Positions 6,356-16,017 of a stretch of 64,000 nt of DNA are shown here, piece after piece. The position numbers and the translations under genes were made by a program. Position 1 is the stretch's first letter; each line of letters begins with the position of its first letter. Under the pieces are notes generated by a model. The model made no database searches. It saw only the letters and a program-made list of their open reading frames with translations, and was not told where the DNA came from. Source of the DNA: [Ruminococcus] lactaris ATCC 29176 (lineage in GTDB: Bacteria; Bacillota; Clostridia; Lachnospirales; Lachnospiraceae); the NCBI RefSeq assembly GCF_025152405.1, contig NZ_CP102292.1, positions 620,001 to 684,000 on the forward strand, given 5' to 3'.

Positions 6356-9088
6356 ATGATAAAAAAAGAGAATGATTCTATTGTATATGAAAAGGTAATT
6401 CCGGCACATGGAGCAGAGTATGTATCATTTCCAGAGTCTATGAGACCGGAGATTGGCGATTATCTCAGATCGCAGGGGATTTCCCGGCTTTACAGTCATC
6501 AGGCGGAGATGTTCGTAAGGGCCGGTGAAGGAGAAAGCCTGGTCATCACGACAGCGACAGCAAGTGGCAAAACTTTGAGCTTTTTGCTGCCGGTATTGCA
6601 GCAGATTTTAGAGAATCCGCTGACGCGTGCGATTTTTATTTATCCGACGAAAGCACTTGCAAGTGATCAGTATCGGGTATTGGCTCCTGTACTGGAGTAT
6701 TTTGGAGAGGGGCGTATATCGGCAGGGGTCTATGATGGAGATACGATGCCTGCAGAACGCAGCCGGGTCAGGAAGAGTGCGAATATTATTCTGACGAATC
6801 CTGAGATGCTGAATGCAGCTTTCTTGCCTAACCACAGTAAATATGGATTTGATTTTATATTTGCCAATCTGAATTATATCGTGATTGATGAATTGCATAG
6901 CTACAGAGGAGCATTTGGCGGGCATCTTGCCAATATTTTCCGCAGAATGAAACGGATCTGCGGATATTATCATTCCGATCCACAATTTTTATGCAGTTCA
7001 GCGACGATTGCAAATCCGGTGGAGCTGGCAGAGAAGATTTGTGGAATAACCCCGGGGCTGATCGAGCGAGATGGCTCACCGGCACCGGAAAAGGTATACA
7101 AGATCCTGCAGCCACCGGAGATAAAAGGAGCGAATGATAAAGTATATGGAAGATATTCGGCTTCAAGTGTGGTGAAAGAGCTGATCCCGAAGCTTGTGGA
7201 AAAGGGAGAACAGTTTCTTGTATTTACACATAGTCGAAGAGCGGTGGAAGTTATTTTAAAGGAATCGAGAGACCGGTTGGAAGACGCCGGATTTTTGGGA
7301 GAAAAGGGGCAGACGGACAAAATCGCCGGGTATCGTGGAGGTTATACTCCATTGGAGCGGCGTGAGATCGAGCGAAAGATGATGGCAGGAGAGCTGACAG
7401 GCCTGATCTGTACGAATGCACTGGAACTGGGAATTGATATTGGAAAACTGGATTGTACAGTGCTGGTAGGATATCCGGGGACAAGAGCTTCTTTTTGGCA
7501 GCAGACAGGACGGGCGGGAAGATGTGGCAGGAGGTGTGTCAATTATCTGATTTTGGAGAATCAGCCGTTCGATCAGTATATTGCAATTTCACCTGACTGG
7601 CTTTTTGAAGGCAGAAGTGAAAATGCAATCGTAGATCCGGATAATCTGCTGATCGAGCTTGCACATATACGTGCGGCAGCAGCGGAGATGCCACTGTCTC
7701 TGGATGATGTTGCGTTGTTCCCGGATTTGGGAGAGATCATCCCGGTTCTTTTAAATGCACAGGAACTGAAAAGTCTGGCGGGACGTTTTTCATGGGCAGG
7801 GCCGGCATTCCCTGCCGGAGATTACAGTCTCAGGAATATGGACAGGACGAGATACAAGCTGATCATATATCCAAGTATGGAGCATCTGAGAAATGTGCAG
7901 GAGAAAAGGAAAGGCTCTCTTTTTAACGGAAAGGAAATTACTGAGATGGACGAGTCGCAGGCTTTTCATGAGCTGCACCCGGGAGCGGTGTATCTGCATG
8001 ACGGTGAGCAGTATGAGGTGCTGAAGCTGGATCTGGTTTCAAGAACTGCACTGGCAGTACCATTTTATGGAAATTATTATACAGTTCCATCCGGCACAGA
8101 GGATACAAGAATTTTGCAGACCTTCCAAAAAGAAACTTTTAAAAGAATAAAGAAATGTTTTGGTGACATAAACGTAAATGAAGTGATTTCGATGTATAAG
8201 AAACTTCAGTTTCATAATCATCAGAATCTGGGATATGTGTCGCTGACGAGGCCATTACAGAAAGATTACGATACAGAGAGTACCTGGATTGAAATCCCGG
8301 AGAATATTGTGGATACATACCAGAGGCTCCTTGTGCCAGATCAAAGAGGAGAACTTGTTCTGAATAATCATTTTGAGGGAATTTCCTATGCAATCAAGAA
8401 TGCAGCTATGATGGTGACAATGACAGAAAAAGATGACATCGGAGTGATTCTTTCAAATAATGCGTTGATTCCCGGAGCAGAAAGAGGACGAAAGGTATCC
8501 TTATTTATTTATGATAAGTATGAAGGCGGTCTTGGTTATGCTGAGAAAATTTATGATCTGATGGAACAGATCATTCATCAGGCAATCGAGCAGGTTGAAC
8601 ATTGTCCGTGTAAGGACGGATGTCCGGTCTGCGTAGGAAATTATACACTGGATAAAAAGACAGTGCTGTGGGGGCTGAAGAATTTTATAGAAGAGAGTGA
8701 ATCTCCGGTATCTATATCAAAGCAGTCAGAATTGGCAGAGATGAACAGACCGGGAATAAAGAAAGAATATTCATTTGAAATGCTGGAAGAAAAATGGGAT
8801 GAGTTCTGTGAGAAGTTAAAAAGGAGCGGAGAATCGGGAGCTGCGTTTTTAAGTATGGTAAAGAAAGTGGAAGTAAAAGAGGAGCGTCTGCTCCTGCAGG
8901 TTGAAAATTCATTTTATGAAGGATGGCTGCAGGAATGGGAGAATCTGCGGGAAGTAGAGCGTCTGCTCCGTTCGTATGTGATCTGTCCGGCAGATATGAG
9001 GATTGAGATTCAGTCAGAGACAGACTGGGAGCGGGTGAAAAAGATCCGTGGAAAATTAAATCGAAGGTATGGAAACGATGAAATTTGA
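6356..9088 (+). CDS. DEAD/DEAH-box helicase, MrfA/YprA type with DUF1998 domain
   Basis: ATP-dependent DNA helicase of superfamily 2 (910 aa). Visible motifs in order: TATASGKT (Walker A, about residue 65), DELH (motif II), SATIANP (motif III), LGIDIG, and QTGRAGRCGRR (motif VI). Then comes the DUF1998/MZB region with four cysteines, CPCKDGCPVC. The family includes B. subtilis MrfA, which removes mitomycin-type lesions. A roughly 120-residue C-terminal extension makes it longer than YprA (about 750 aa). It overlaps the next helicase gene and sits behind a LexA-like operator, which supports a DNA-repair role. An AAAGGCGG ribosome site precedes the ATG. Confidence 0.88.
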   Translation: MIKKENDSIVYEKVIPAHGAEYVSFPESMRPEIGDYLRSQGISRLYSHQAEMFVRAGEGESLVITTATASGKTLSFLLPVLQQILENPLTRAIFIYPTKALASDQYRVLAPVLEYFGEGRISAGVYDGDTMPAERSRVRKSANIILTNPEMLNAAFLPNHSKYGFDFIFANLNYIVIDELHSYRGAFGGHLANIFRRMKRICGYYHSDPQFLCSSATIANPVELAEKICGITPGLIERDGSPAPEKVYKILQPPEIKGANDKVYGRYSASSVVKELIPKLVEKGEQFLVFTHSRRAVEVILKESRDRLEDAGFLGEKGQTDKIAGYRGGYTPLERREIERKMMAGELTGLICTNALELGIDIGKLDCTVLVGYPGTRASFWQQTGRAGRCGRRCVNYLILENQPFDQYIAISPDWLFEGRSENAIVDPDNLLIELAHIRAAAAEMPLSLDDVALFPDLGEIIPVLLNAQELKSLAGRFSWAGPAFPAGDYSLRNMDRTRYKLIIYPSMEHLRNVQEKRKGSLFNGKEITEMDESQAFHELHPGAVYLHDGEQYEVLKLDLVSRTALAVPFYGNYYTVPSGTEDTRILQTFQKETFKRIKKCFGDINVNEVISMYKKLQFHNHQNLGYVSLTRPLQKDYDTESTWIEIPENIVDTYQRLLVPDQRGELVLNNHFEGISYAIKNAAMMVTMTEKDDIGVILSNNALIPGAERGRKVSLFIYDKYEGGLGYAEKIYDLMEQIIHQAIEQVEHCPCKDGCPVCVGNYTLDKKTVLWGLKNFIEESESPVSISKQSELAEMNRPGIKKEYSFEMLEEKWDEFCEKLKRSGESGAAFLSMVKKVEVKEERLLLQVENSFYEGWLQEWENLREVERLLRSYVICPADMRIEIQSETDWERVKKIRGKLNRRYGNDEI

Positions 9089-11345
9089 AGAAGAATGGAG
9101 TTTCCTGAATCCCTATCAGATGACAGCAGTTCTTGATGAGAGTCCGGCATGTGTTGTGAATGCAAATGTCGGAAGCGGAAAGACAACTGTTCTGATCGCA
9201 AAGATACTGTATTTATATCAGGTGAAGCAGATACAGCCGGAAGAAATGATTGTTCTGACTTTTACGAATAAAGCAGCAGATGAGATAAAAGAACGACTCA
9301 TAGCAAAAGAAAAGTTTTTAAAAAAAGAAAAAAATGACGAAGAACCAAGGCTGGACGGATTTGGTACATTTCATAGTGTAGCTCTATGGATGCTGAGAGA
9401 AAAGCTGGAAGTTGAAAAAGCTGGATGGAGAAAAGATTTTACTGTCATGGCACCGGATGAAGAAGAAGATCTTGCATTAACTCTGACCGCAGAATACGGA
9501 TTGAAAATAAAATATAAGAACCGCCTGAAGAAGCGGCTGGAGCAGGAATATCAATGGTATCTTGAAGGACGACCGATACCGAGATACAAAGATGATTTGT
9601 TCAAATTGTATCCAATAATTGAATCCGAAAAAAAGAAGCAGAATAAGATGACTTTTTCGGATTTGCTGCGTGTCAGTACGCTTTTATTGAAAGAGCAGGA
9701 TGCTTTTATCCCTAAGTGGATCATTGTCGATGAAGTGCAGGACAGTGATAAGATGCAGATGGAATTTCTGGAGGCTTTGAAAGGCAGGGAGACGAAGCTG
9801 TTTGCAGTAGGAGATCCGAATCAGGTGATTTATAGCTGGCGTGGGACAGGAGAGAATATGTTCTTTTTATTAAAGCACCGATTTGAGGCGAAAGAATATT
9901 CTCTCCCGGTGAATTACCGTTCTAATGCATTGATCCTGGGAGCAGCGAATCATTTCCTTCAGTTTGGCAGTCAGATCCGGGCGAGCAGAGAAAAAGGCGA
10001 GAAGATCAAAATTGTTAATTATTATGATCCTTTTCAGGAGGCAGAGGAACTTGAGTTGCGGATAAGAGAGCTGAAGGAGCAGGGACTGACATATCGGGAG
10101 ATGGCGGTGTTTTATCGGTTACAGCGTCAGGTGGATGTGCTTGCAAAAGTGTTTGAACGTCAGGGGATTCCATATGAAGTTTCCGTAAAAAAGAGCCTAC
10201 ATGATATTCCGGTATTGAACTGGTTTGTCAGAGTATTGAGATTCTGTGTAAATCCATTGGATGAGCAGTCCGGGATTGCAGCAGTCGCAGATAAAGAATT
10301 TGGCGAGTTTGGAATGACGCGGAAAAAGGCAGAAAAAATCATAAAAGAGAAAAAGCTGTCCGAGAGTCTGCTTTATGAACAGATGACCGGATTTCAGGCA
10401 TGGGTAGTGGATAACTTTGGGAAATTCATGAAAGAAGGTGAAAAAGAGCAGAAAATCTTTGAATATTTTCACTTAAAAGAGTTCCTGCGTCCTACGGTGG
10501 AGAGCTATACTGAAAATGTCAAAAAAATAAAGAGCTTTTTAAAGCAGTTATGTTCATATTGCGGTTCGATTGATTTCCGGGGGCATCTGAGGGAATTTCT
10601 GAATAGTTCAGAGCTTTATGGATTAAAGATGGAAGCAGGAGAAAAAGAAGTAGGAGCAGAAATGAATCCTGAAGACCGGAAAGATGCAGTACAGCTTATG
10701 ACGCTGCATGCATCCAAAGGTCTGGAATTTGATACGGTCTTTCTGATTGGTGTGAATCCCGGTCTGATCCCGCTTCATTCAAAAAATTATGAACAGGAAG
10801 AAGAGGAACGACGGTTGTTTTTTGTGGGGATTACCCGTGCAAAGAACCGCTTGGAACTTTCCTGGTATACGAATCCGGGTGAACCGGGGATAGCGGGTGA
10901 GGAAAGCCGTTATCTGAAAATGATTCCGCAGGAGCTGTTGGAGGGAATGCCGGATGAAAAAGAAAGATGGGCTAACCTGCAGCAGTTAAAGAAGGAAGTT
11001 CAGGAAAAAGCTCAGGAAAAAGTTCAGGAAAAAGCTCAGGAAAAAGCTCAGGAAAAAGTTCAGGAAAAAGCTCAGGAAAAAGTTCAGGAAAAAGCTCAGA
11101 AAGAAGTTCAGGAAAAAGAGCAGAAAGAACTTCGGACAGAACTTCGGCAGGAAGTAAAACTGGAAGATCAACAGGAACAGGCTGACATGCGGGCTGGCAT
11201 ACAGGCGGTGGTGCAGGTAAGGCATCCGAAGTATGGTGTCGGAGTGTTAAGATCGGAAGATGATCTGATGGTTGAGGCAGAGTTTGACGGATACGGAGTG
11301 AAGCAGTTCCTGAAAGCATTTGGTGAAGTCGAGATAATAGGATGA
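9078..11345 (+). CDS. UvrD/PcrA-like ATP-dependent helicase
   Basis: Superfamily 1A DNA helicase, 755 aa. The ATG at 9078 is preferred to 9069 because AAGG lies 11 nt upstream of it; both starts overlap the preceding helicase gene. Motifs: ANVGSGKTT (Walker A), LTFTNKAADEI, DEVQDSD (Walker B), GDPNQVIYSWRG, VNYRS, LHASKGLEFD and FFVGITRAKNRLEL. Before the terminal domain lie eleven (A/V)QEK-type tetrapeptides, a highly charged helical linker. The C-terminus (VRHPKYGVGVL ... ) is the small barrel found at the end of PcrA. It differs from the full pcrA at the window end and is probably a second, SOS-controlled repair helicase acting with its neighbour. Confidence 0.88.
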   Translation: MKFEEEWSFLNPYQMTAVLDESPACVVNANVGSGKTTVLIAKILYLYQVKQIQPEEMIVLTFTNKAADEIKERLIAKEKFLKKEKNDEEPRLDGFGTFHSVALWMLREKLEVEKAGWRKDFTVMAPDEEEDLALTLTAEYGLKIKYKNRLKKRLEQEYQWYLEGRPIPRYKDDLFKLYPIIESEKKKQNKMTFSDLLRVSTLLLKEQDAFIPKWIIVDEVQDSDKMQMEFLEALKGRETKLFAVGDPNQVIYSWRGTGENMFFLLKHRFEAKEYSLPVNYRSNALILGAANHFLQFGSQIRASREKGEKIKIVNYYDPFQEAEELELRIRELKEQGLTYREMAVFYRLQRQVDVLAKVFERQGIPYEVSVKKSLHDIPVLNWFVRVLRFCVNPLDEQSGIAAVADKEFGEFGMTRKKAEKIIKEKKLSESLLYEQMTGFQAWVVDNFGKFMKEGEKEQKIFEYFHLKEFLRPTVESYTENVKKIKSFLKQLCSYCGSIDFRGHLREFLNSSELYGLKMEAGEKEVGAEMNPEDRKDAVQLMTLHASKGLEFDTVFLIGVNPGLIPLHSKNYEQEEEERRLFFVGITRAKNRLELSWYTNPGEPGIAGEESRYLKMIPQELLEGMPDEKERWANLQQLKKEVQEKAQEKVQEKAQEKAQEKVQEKAQEKVQEKAQKEVQEKEQKELRTELRQEVKLEDQQEQADMRAGIQAVVQVRHPKYGVGVLRSEDDLMVEAEFDGYGVKQFLKAFGEVEIIG
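10998..11129 (+). repeat. 12-nt tandem repeat inside the UvrD-like gene
   Basis: Eleven 12-nt units of the type GTTCAGGAAAAA/GCTCAGGAAAAA code for (A/V/E)QEK or QKE tetrads. Copy-number change by slippage would keep the frame and only alter linker length. Confidence 0.9.
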
Positions 11346-11370
11346 GTGAAATACAAAGGAAGTGAGTAAA

Positions 11371-12723
11371 ATGAATGAAGCCACGCAACAAAATCGTTTA
11401 TTTGACAATAAAAAACTGGCTGCACTTCTAATTCCACTGGCAGTAGATCAGCTCCTTAATTCATTTATGGGAACTGTGGATACACTGGTAGTCAGTAATC
11501 TTGGCTCAGCAGCGATTTCAGCAGTTTCACTGGTAGATTCGATCAATATCCTGATTGTTCAGGCTTTCTTTGCACTGGCATCAGGTGGAACAGTTGTGTG
11601 TTCCCATTACCTTGGATGTGGAAAAAAGGAGCATGCACAGGAGGCAGCAAGACAGTTGGTTTTCATTACGTTCGTATTGTCGGTGATGATTGCTGGAATG
11701 TGTCTTTTATTCAATGGTCCGATGTTGGCACTGATCTTTGGAAAAGTAGAGAGTGCGGTTATGGTGAATGCCAAAAAGTATTTTTTCTTTTCTGCAATCT
11801 CGTATCCATTTATCGCATTATATGATGATGGATCGTGCATCCTGAGGGCACAGGAGAACAGTCGTTTGCCGATGCTGATCTCGGTTATTTCAAATATCCT
11901 GAATATTATTCTGAATCTGTTATTTGTATGGGTGTTCCATTGGGGTGTTGCAGGTTCGGCAACTGCAACGATGCTGGCACGTATGTTCAGTATGGTTACA
12001 GTGCTGGTAAAACTGAGGAATCCACAGTTGGAGATCCAGTTGAGAAAGTATTTTACCATCCGGCCTGACTGGGATGAGATTAAAAGAATCCTGAGGATTG
12101 GTGTGCCGTCGGGGGTGGAGAACAGTATGTTCCAGTTTGGAAAGCTTGCGATTCAGTCGACTGTATCGCTGATGGGAACTGCGGCTATCGCTGCACAGGG
12201 AATGGCGAGTATCATTGAAAATTTGAACGGAATTATGGGAATCGGAATAGGAATCGGTCTTATGACCGTTGTGGGGGAAACTCTTGGAGCAGGAAGAAAG
12301 GAGGAGGCCGTTTATTATGTAAAGAAATTATGTATTGTTTCCGAAGTAGTGATCATTGCATCCTGTCTGCTTTTGTATGCTTTAGTTCGTCCGATTACCT
12401 ATTTTGGAGGTATGGAGCCTGAAAGTGCAAAAATGTGTATTTTTATGGTAACGTGCATAACCATTATAAAGCCATTGATCTGGGTCATGGCTTTTGTTCC
12501 GGCATATGGATTCAGGGCAGCCGGGGATGTGAAGTTTACAATGACAGTTTCAATGCTTACGATGTGGTTATGCCGGGTGACACTCTCGATTGTTCTTGCC
12601 AGAGTCTTTGGCTTTGGACCAATCGCAGTATGGATCGGTATGTTCAGTGACTGGGCATTGAGAGGAGTGATCTTTACGATCCGGTTCAGAAATCGTAAAT
12701 GGCTGAATCATCATGTGATTTAA
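11371..12723 (+). CDS. MATE family efflux transporter
   Basis: Second MATE-type transporter of the window, 450 aa, with twelve hydrophobic segments and the DTLVVSNLGSAAISAVSLVDS stretch typical of the first two helices. The start ATG at 11371 has AAAGGAAG 7-12 nt upstream; the GTG at 11362 is too close to that site. It begins 25 nt after the helicase gene, so it may be read from the same transcript, but its substrate is not indicated. It lacks the riboswitch-like leader seen before the first MATE gene. Confidence 0.88.
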   Translation: MNEATQQNRLFDNKKLAALLIPLAVDQLLNSFMGTVDTLVVSNLGSAAISAVSLVDSINILIVQAFFALASGGTVVCSHYLGCGKKEHAQEAARQLVFITFVLSVMIAGMCLLFNGPMLALIFGKVESAVMVNAKKYFFFSAISYPFIALYDDGSCILRAQENSRLPMLISVISNILNIILNLLFVWVFHWGVAGSATATMLARMFSMVTVLVKLRNPQLEIQLRKYFTIRPDWDEIKRILRIGVPSGVENSMFQFGKLAIQSTVSLMGTAAIAAQGMASIIENLNGIMGIGIGIGLMTVVGETLGAGRKEEAVYYVKKLCIVSEVVIIASCLLLYALVRPITYFGGMEPESAKMCIFMVTCITIIKPLIWVMAFVPAYGFRAAGDVKFTMTVSMLTMWLCRVTLSIVLARVFGFGPIAVWIGMFSDWALRGVIFTIRFRNRKWLNHHVI

Positions 12724-12763
12724 AAGCAATTATAAAGCCTTAATCACAGATCCAGCCATTGAG

Positions 12764-13861
12764 TCAGATTGTTTGCAAAAGATCGAGCAGACGCTGGTTC
12801 TCTTCCGGCATCTGAATACAGAACCGTACATATTCACCCTCCAGGCACTGGAAAGAAGAGCAGTCCCGGATCATAAGTCCCTTTTGAATGCAACGTTCAA
12901 ATACATCGAAAGAGGTAATCCCGTCTTTCAGAATCTTTACCAGCAGGAAGTTGGCATAGGCCGGATAGATTTTGAAAGTCGGGAGTTTTTTTATGGTTTC
13001 GTACATCTTCTGACGTTCGGAAAGAATCAGGTTTCGGGTCTGCTGATAATAGTCGTGATCCTGAAAAAGCATTTCTCCGGCGAAAGCACCGAGGCTGTTC
13101 AGTGACCATGGAATCTGTTTTTCACGCATGGTCTTCAGAAATTCACTGTTCCCGGTGATTCCATATCCGAACCGCATTCCCGGGGCGGCATAGAATTTGG
13201 AAACTCCCCGGAGTACCATCAGATTGGAAAATTGCTTCGTAAGAGGAACAGCAGTAATTGCTGAAATATCCGGTGCAAATTCAACATAAGTTTCATCTAT
13301 CATTACAAAGATATTTTTCCGTTTACAAAATGCAAGTAATTCTTTTAATTCATCCCGAAAAATAGCGGAAGAAGTCGGGTTATTTGGATTGCAGATAATG
13401 AGAAAATCATATCCATCCGAGAGAGTATGGAAAAGATCCTCCAGATCTGGTCTGAAGTCAGAAGTCTCCTGCAAATGGTAATAATCCTGAGTACTTCCGG
13501 AAAAGGTGAGTTCTCTGGAATATTCTGAATAAGTAGGACCGAGAATCAGAGTATGCTTTGGGGCACGAGCTTCGATCAGCAAAGCAATCAGTTCACTGGA
13601 GCCATTTCCCGGAAGAATATAATCGGCAGGAACATCACAATAATTAGAAAGAACATTACGCAGAGACAGATACTCGCGGTCAGGATAACTGGAAAATAAA
13701 TCTGCATGGGTGGCGACCGCTTCTTTTACAGAGGCAGGAAGTCCAAGCGGATTTACATTTCCGGCAAAGTTGACGATAGCTTCTTTTTTTATATGGTAAC
13801 AGGCACTGATCTTTTCAATGTCACTTCCGTGAAATACGGGGTTGGTTGTCTGATTATTCAT
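12764..13861 (-). CDS. class I/II PLP-dependent aminotransferase, CobD/HisC-like
   Basis: Fold-type I pyridoxal-phosphate enzyme, 365 aa. Visible: FAGNVNPLGLP at the N-terminus (the NxNPLG motif of threonine-phosphate decarboxylase CobD), PGNGSSELI, CNPNNPTS, IDETYVEF, and the PLP lysine in the SKFYAAPGMRFGYG region. No cobalamin or histidine genes are nearby, so whether it decarboxylates threonine phosphate or transaminates another substrate is open. It lies 18 nt downstream of degV on the same strand and is probably cotranscribed with it. Confidence 0.8.
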   Translation of the reverse strand: MNNQTTNPVFHGSDIEKISACYHIKKEAIVNFAGNVNPLGLPASVKEAVATHADLFSSYPDREYLSLRNVLSNYCDVPADYILPGNGSSELIALLIEARAPKHTLILGPTYSEYSRELTFSGSTQDYYHLQETSDFRPDLEDLFHTLSDGYDFLIICNPNNPTSSAIFRDELKELLAFCKRKNIFVMIDETYVEFAPDISAITAVPLTKQFSNLMVLRGVSKFYAAPGMRFGYGITGNSEFLKTMREKQIPWSLNSLGAFAGEMLFQDHDYYQQTRNLILSERQKMYETIKKLPTFKIYPAYANFLLVKILKDGITSFDVFERCIQKGLMIRDCSSFQCLEGEYVRFCIQMPEENQRLLDLLQTI

Positions 13862-13879
13862 GATTTATGCTCCTAAAAA

Positions 13880-14743
13880 TTATTTTGTCTCAAATAAAAT
13901 ACCAAGGGTATTTGGACCGCAGTGGCTTGAAATCGTACAACAGGCAGTTGTCACATGGATCTCAGCGAAGTCTTTTTCAGCTTTGAGGGCTTCTTTTACA
14001 AGATGGATATATTCTGCAGCAATTCCCGAATGTGTAATGAAGATAAAAGACGGATCGATATCTGGATGTGCGGCCAGTTGATCTTTTACATATTTTACGA
14101 GAACCTTATCCAGTGAACCCCGATATTTTTTACCGACTTTCATACTGCCGTCGGCATTATTTACCTCAATACACGGCTTTAACTTTAGTACGTTGGCACC
14201 CAGTGCAGCTACGGAGGAGCAACGCCCGCCGGCATGAAGAAAAGTAAGGGTATCCAGAATAAAGCTGGCATGACACTTCTCTGTACGCTGTCGGAGAACA
14301 TCGGCGATTGCATCAGCGGACATTCCCTGACGGATCATTTCTCCGGCATCACGGACAAGGAGTCCTGTTCCGCTGGAAAGAGAGCAACTGTCAATGACAT
14401 GGACATGTCCGAGTTCTTCAGCCGCAATACAGCAATTCTGATAGGCACTGGAGAGGGAACTGCCGAGATTGATATGAATGACTTCGTAACCGGCTCTGAC
14501 CCATGGCTCAAAATGGTCAATATATTCTGCAACGTTTACAGCAGCCGTCTTGGGAAGAATCTTTTCATCATAATATTTCTGGAAAATCTCTTCCAGAGTG
14601 ATGTCGATGCCGTCCTTATAGTCATGACCGTCCAGGATGATATGGAGCGGAAAGTAATGCACATGGTAACGCTCTTTTAACTCGGTATCAAGATCACAGG
14701 TACTATCAGCACTTAAGATGATTTTTGCAGATTCCTTTTCCAT
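13880..14743 (-). CDS. DegV family fatty-acid-binding protein
   Basis: DegV-type protein (287 aa), a cytosolic fatty-acid carrier; in relatives some members feed fatty acids to a FakA kinase, which is not present here. Hallmarks: ILSADSTCDL at the start, HYFPLHIILDGHDYKDGID, SLSSGTGLLV, and LTFLHAGGRCSSVAALGANVLKLKP. GGAGGAAAATAG precedes the ATG. A promoter is visible upstream on the - strand. It heads a two-gene unit with the aminotransferase. Confidence 0.92.
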   Translation of the reverse strand: MEKESAKIILSADSTCDLDTELKERYHVHYFPLHIILDGHDYKDGIDITLEEIFQKYYDEKILPKTAAVNVAEYIDHFEPWVRAGYEVIHINLGSSLSSAYQNCCIAAEELGHVHVIDSCSLSSGTGLLVRDAGEMIRQGMSADAIADVLRQRTEKCHASFILDTLTFLHAGGRCSSVAALGANVLKLKPCIEVNNADGSMKVGKKYRGSLDKVLVKYVKDQLAAHPDIDPSFIFITHSGIAAEYIHLVKEALKAEKDFAEIHVTTACCTISSHCGPNTLGILFETK

Positions 14744-14775
14744 TCTATTTTCCTCCGTAAATCTGATTTTCTTAA

Positions 14776-14805
14776 ATTATAACACTAATTTCCGGTCAAT
14801 GACAA
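14776..14805 (-). promoter_or_regulatory. promoter of degV unit
   Basis: On the - strand TTGTCA (14805-14800), 18-nt spacer, TATAAT (14781-14776). Confidence 0.6.
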
Positions 14806-14851
14806 GGTGGCTGGGACTTTACATTGTTGAAGAAGTTGGATAGAATAAAAT

Positions 14852-15045
14852 GATGTTGGGGTCAAAAGCCCCCAACAATGATGCCAACGGATTGTTTCGT
14901 GCTACGCACTCCCACAATCCTACCTGCTATTCGCATATCATGGTGCTTACGCCCCACTTTTATGCTCATATCGGGGCGGGGCTCAAGGTCATTCTACCAC
15001 CAGTGTGCAAGCACACGTGGTTTCAGACCTTTTGACCCTGACATC
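14852..15045 (+). mobile_element. 194-bp inverted-end element, copy 1 (subfamily A)
   Basis: Ends GATGTTGGGGTCAAAAG and CTTTTGACCCTGACATC are inverted repeats of each other. The element is flanked by perfect 7-bp duplications ATAAAAT (14845-14851 and 15046-15052). It contains two stem-loops, one of them with arms GTGTGC/GCACAC. A 61-codon open frame crosses it, probably not a gene. No transposase is encoded, so it is a miniature, non-autonomous element. Confidence 0.85.
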
Positions 15046-15076
15046 ATAAAATGATTAAGGTAAACAGGAGGAGAAC

Positions 15077-15946
15077 ATGAAACTGGAAAATGAAATACTT
15101 TATGTGGAAATGGTAGAACATGGAGCTGAACTGACAAGAATCTATAATAAAAAGACGGGGGCAGAGATCTTATGGAATGCAGATCCAAAGTTTTGGAAAA
15201 GACATTCGCCGGTTTTGTTCCCGAATGTAGGAAAAACCTGGCATAATGTAGTGAAGATTCAGGGAGAACAGTATCCGACATCCCAGCATGGATTTGCAAG
15301 AGATCATGATTTCAAATGTATTCATGCAGGGAAAGAAGAGGTGAAATTTTTGCTCACTTCAACAGATGAGATGAAAGAAGTTTATCCGTTTGATTTTGAA
15401 TTATACATTAGCTATCGTCTTAAGAAAAATGTGATAGAGGTGGAATGGGAAATTAAAAACCAGTCGGAAGAAACGATTTACTTTACCATTGGCGGGCATC
15501 CGGCCATTCACTTTGCAAAAGAAAATGAAACCAAGGCAGATTACCGGCTTTATTTCCCGGAAAAAGATCATCTGAACTATATTTTGGTTGATATTGCAGA
15601 AGGTGGTGCAGATCCGAAAAAAGTCTATGAGATGAAACTGGAGGACGGATATTATCCGCTGACAGAAGAATTATTCGAGAGAGATGCCCTGATTTTTGAC
15701 GAGAATCAGATTGAAGAAGTATGGATCAGTCATAAGGACGGAACACCGTATGTGGGAATGAAATGCGAAGGTTTTCCAAACTTTGGAATATGGTCGGTAA
15801 AAGATGCCCCATTCGTATGTCTTGAACCATGGATGGGAAGATGTGATGATGTGGGATTTGAGGGAGATATTTCCGAAAAGCCGGGAATTAATAGCGTTGA
15901 GAGCGGTGGAACATTTGAAAAGAGTTATCAGATCATTGTAGGTTAA
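15077..15946 (+). CDS. aldose 1-epimerase family protein (LacX-like mutarotase)
   Basis: Galactose-mutarotase-fold protein, 289 aa, expected to interconvert sugar anomers in the cytoplasm. Visible: the HSPVLFPNVGKTW segment, QHGFARDHDF, the GGHPAIHF core with a candidate catalytic His, and a C-terminal FVCLEPWMGRCDD region with the acidic residue region of the family. It resembles LacX/YihR-type members more than GalM. GGAGGAGAAC precedes the ATG. It stands alone, 30 nt after a miniature element, and no sugar operon surrounds it. Confidence 0.85.
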   Translation: MKLENEILYVEMVEHGAELTRIYNKKTGAEILWNADPKFWKRHSPVLFPNVGKTWHNVVKIQGEQYPTSQHGFARDHDFKCIHAGKEEVKFLLTSTDEMKEVYPFDFELYISYRLKKNVIEVEWEIKNQSEETIYFTIGGHPAIHFAKENETKADYRLYFPEKDHLNYILVDIAEGGADPKKVYEMKLEDGYYPLTEELFERDALIFDENQIEEVWISHKDGTPYVGMKCEGFPNFGIWSVKDAPFVCLEPWMGRCDDVGFEGDISEKPGINSVESGGTFEKSYQIIVG

Positions 15947-15961
15947 TGAAAGCAAAAAAGT

Positions 15962-15986
15962 GTCGCAGAGTGAAATACTCTGCGAC
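15962..15986 (-). terminator. terminator, - strand
   Basis: GTCGCAGAGT/ACTCTGCGAC, a perfect 10-bp stem with a 5-nt loop. The T-run follows only on the - strand, so it would stop transcripts coming from phosphofructokinase through the palindrome. Confidence 0.65.
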
Positions 15987-16017
15987 AAAAGGTGACTTTT
16001 CAAGAGTATTAAGGGGA

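Noticed and set aside
10972..11391. - strand ORFs rich in FPELFPEL or SFFLNFFL
   Set aside because: Mirror images of the (A/V)QEK repeat in the helicase gene.
12764..13861. Histidine biosynthesis hisC
   Set aside because: The FAGNVNPLG start fits CobD-like enzymes better and no his genes are present; a firm symbol is not justified.
14850..15035. 61-aa ORF, repeated at 39432-39617 with a related frame at 54685-54921
   Set aside because: It lies inside the repeated miniature elements, has no ribosome site, and its reading changes with the hairpin. Repetition of the peptide follows from repetition of the DNA.
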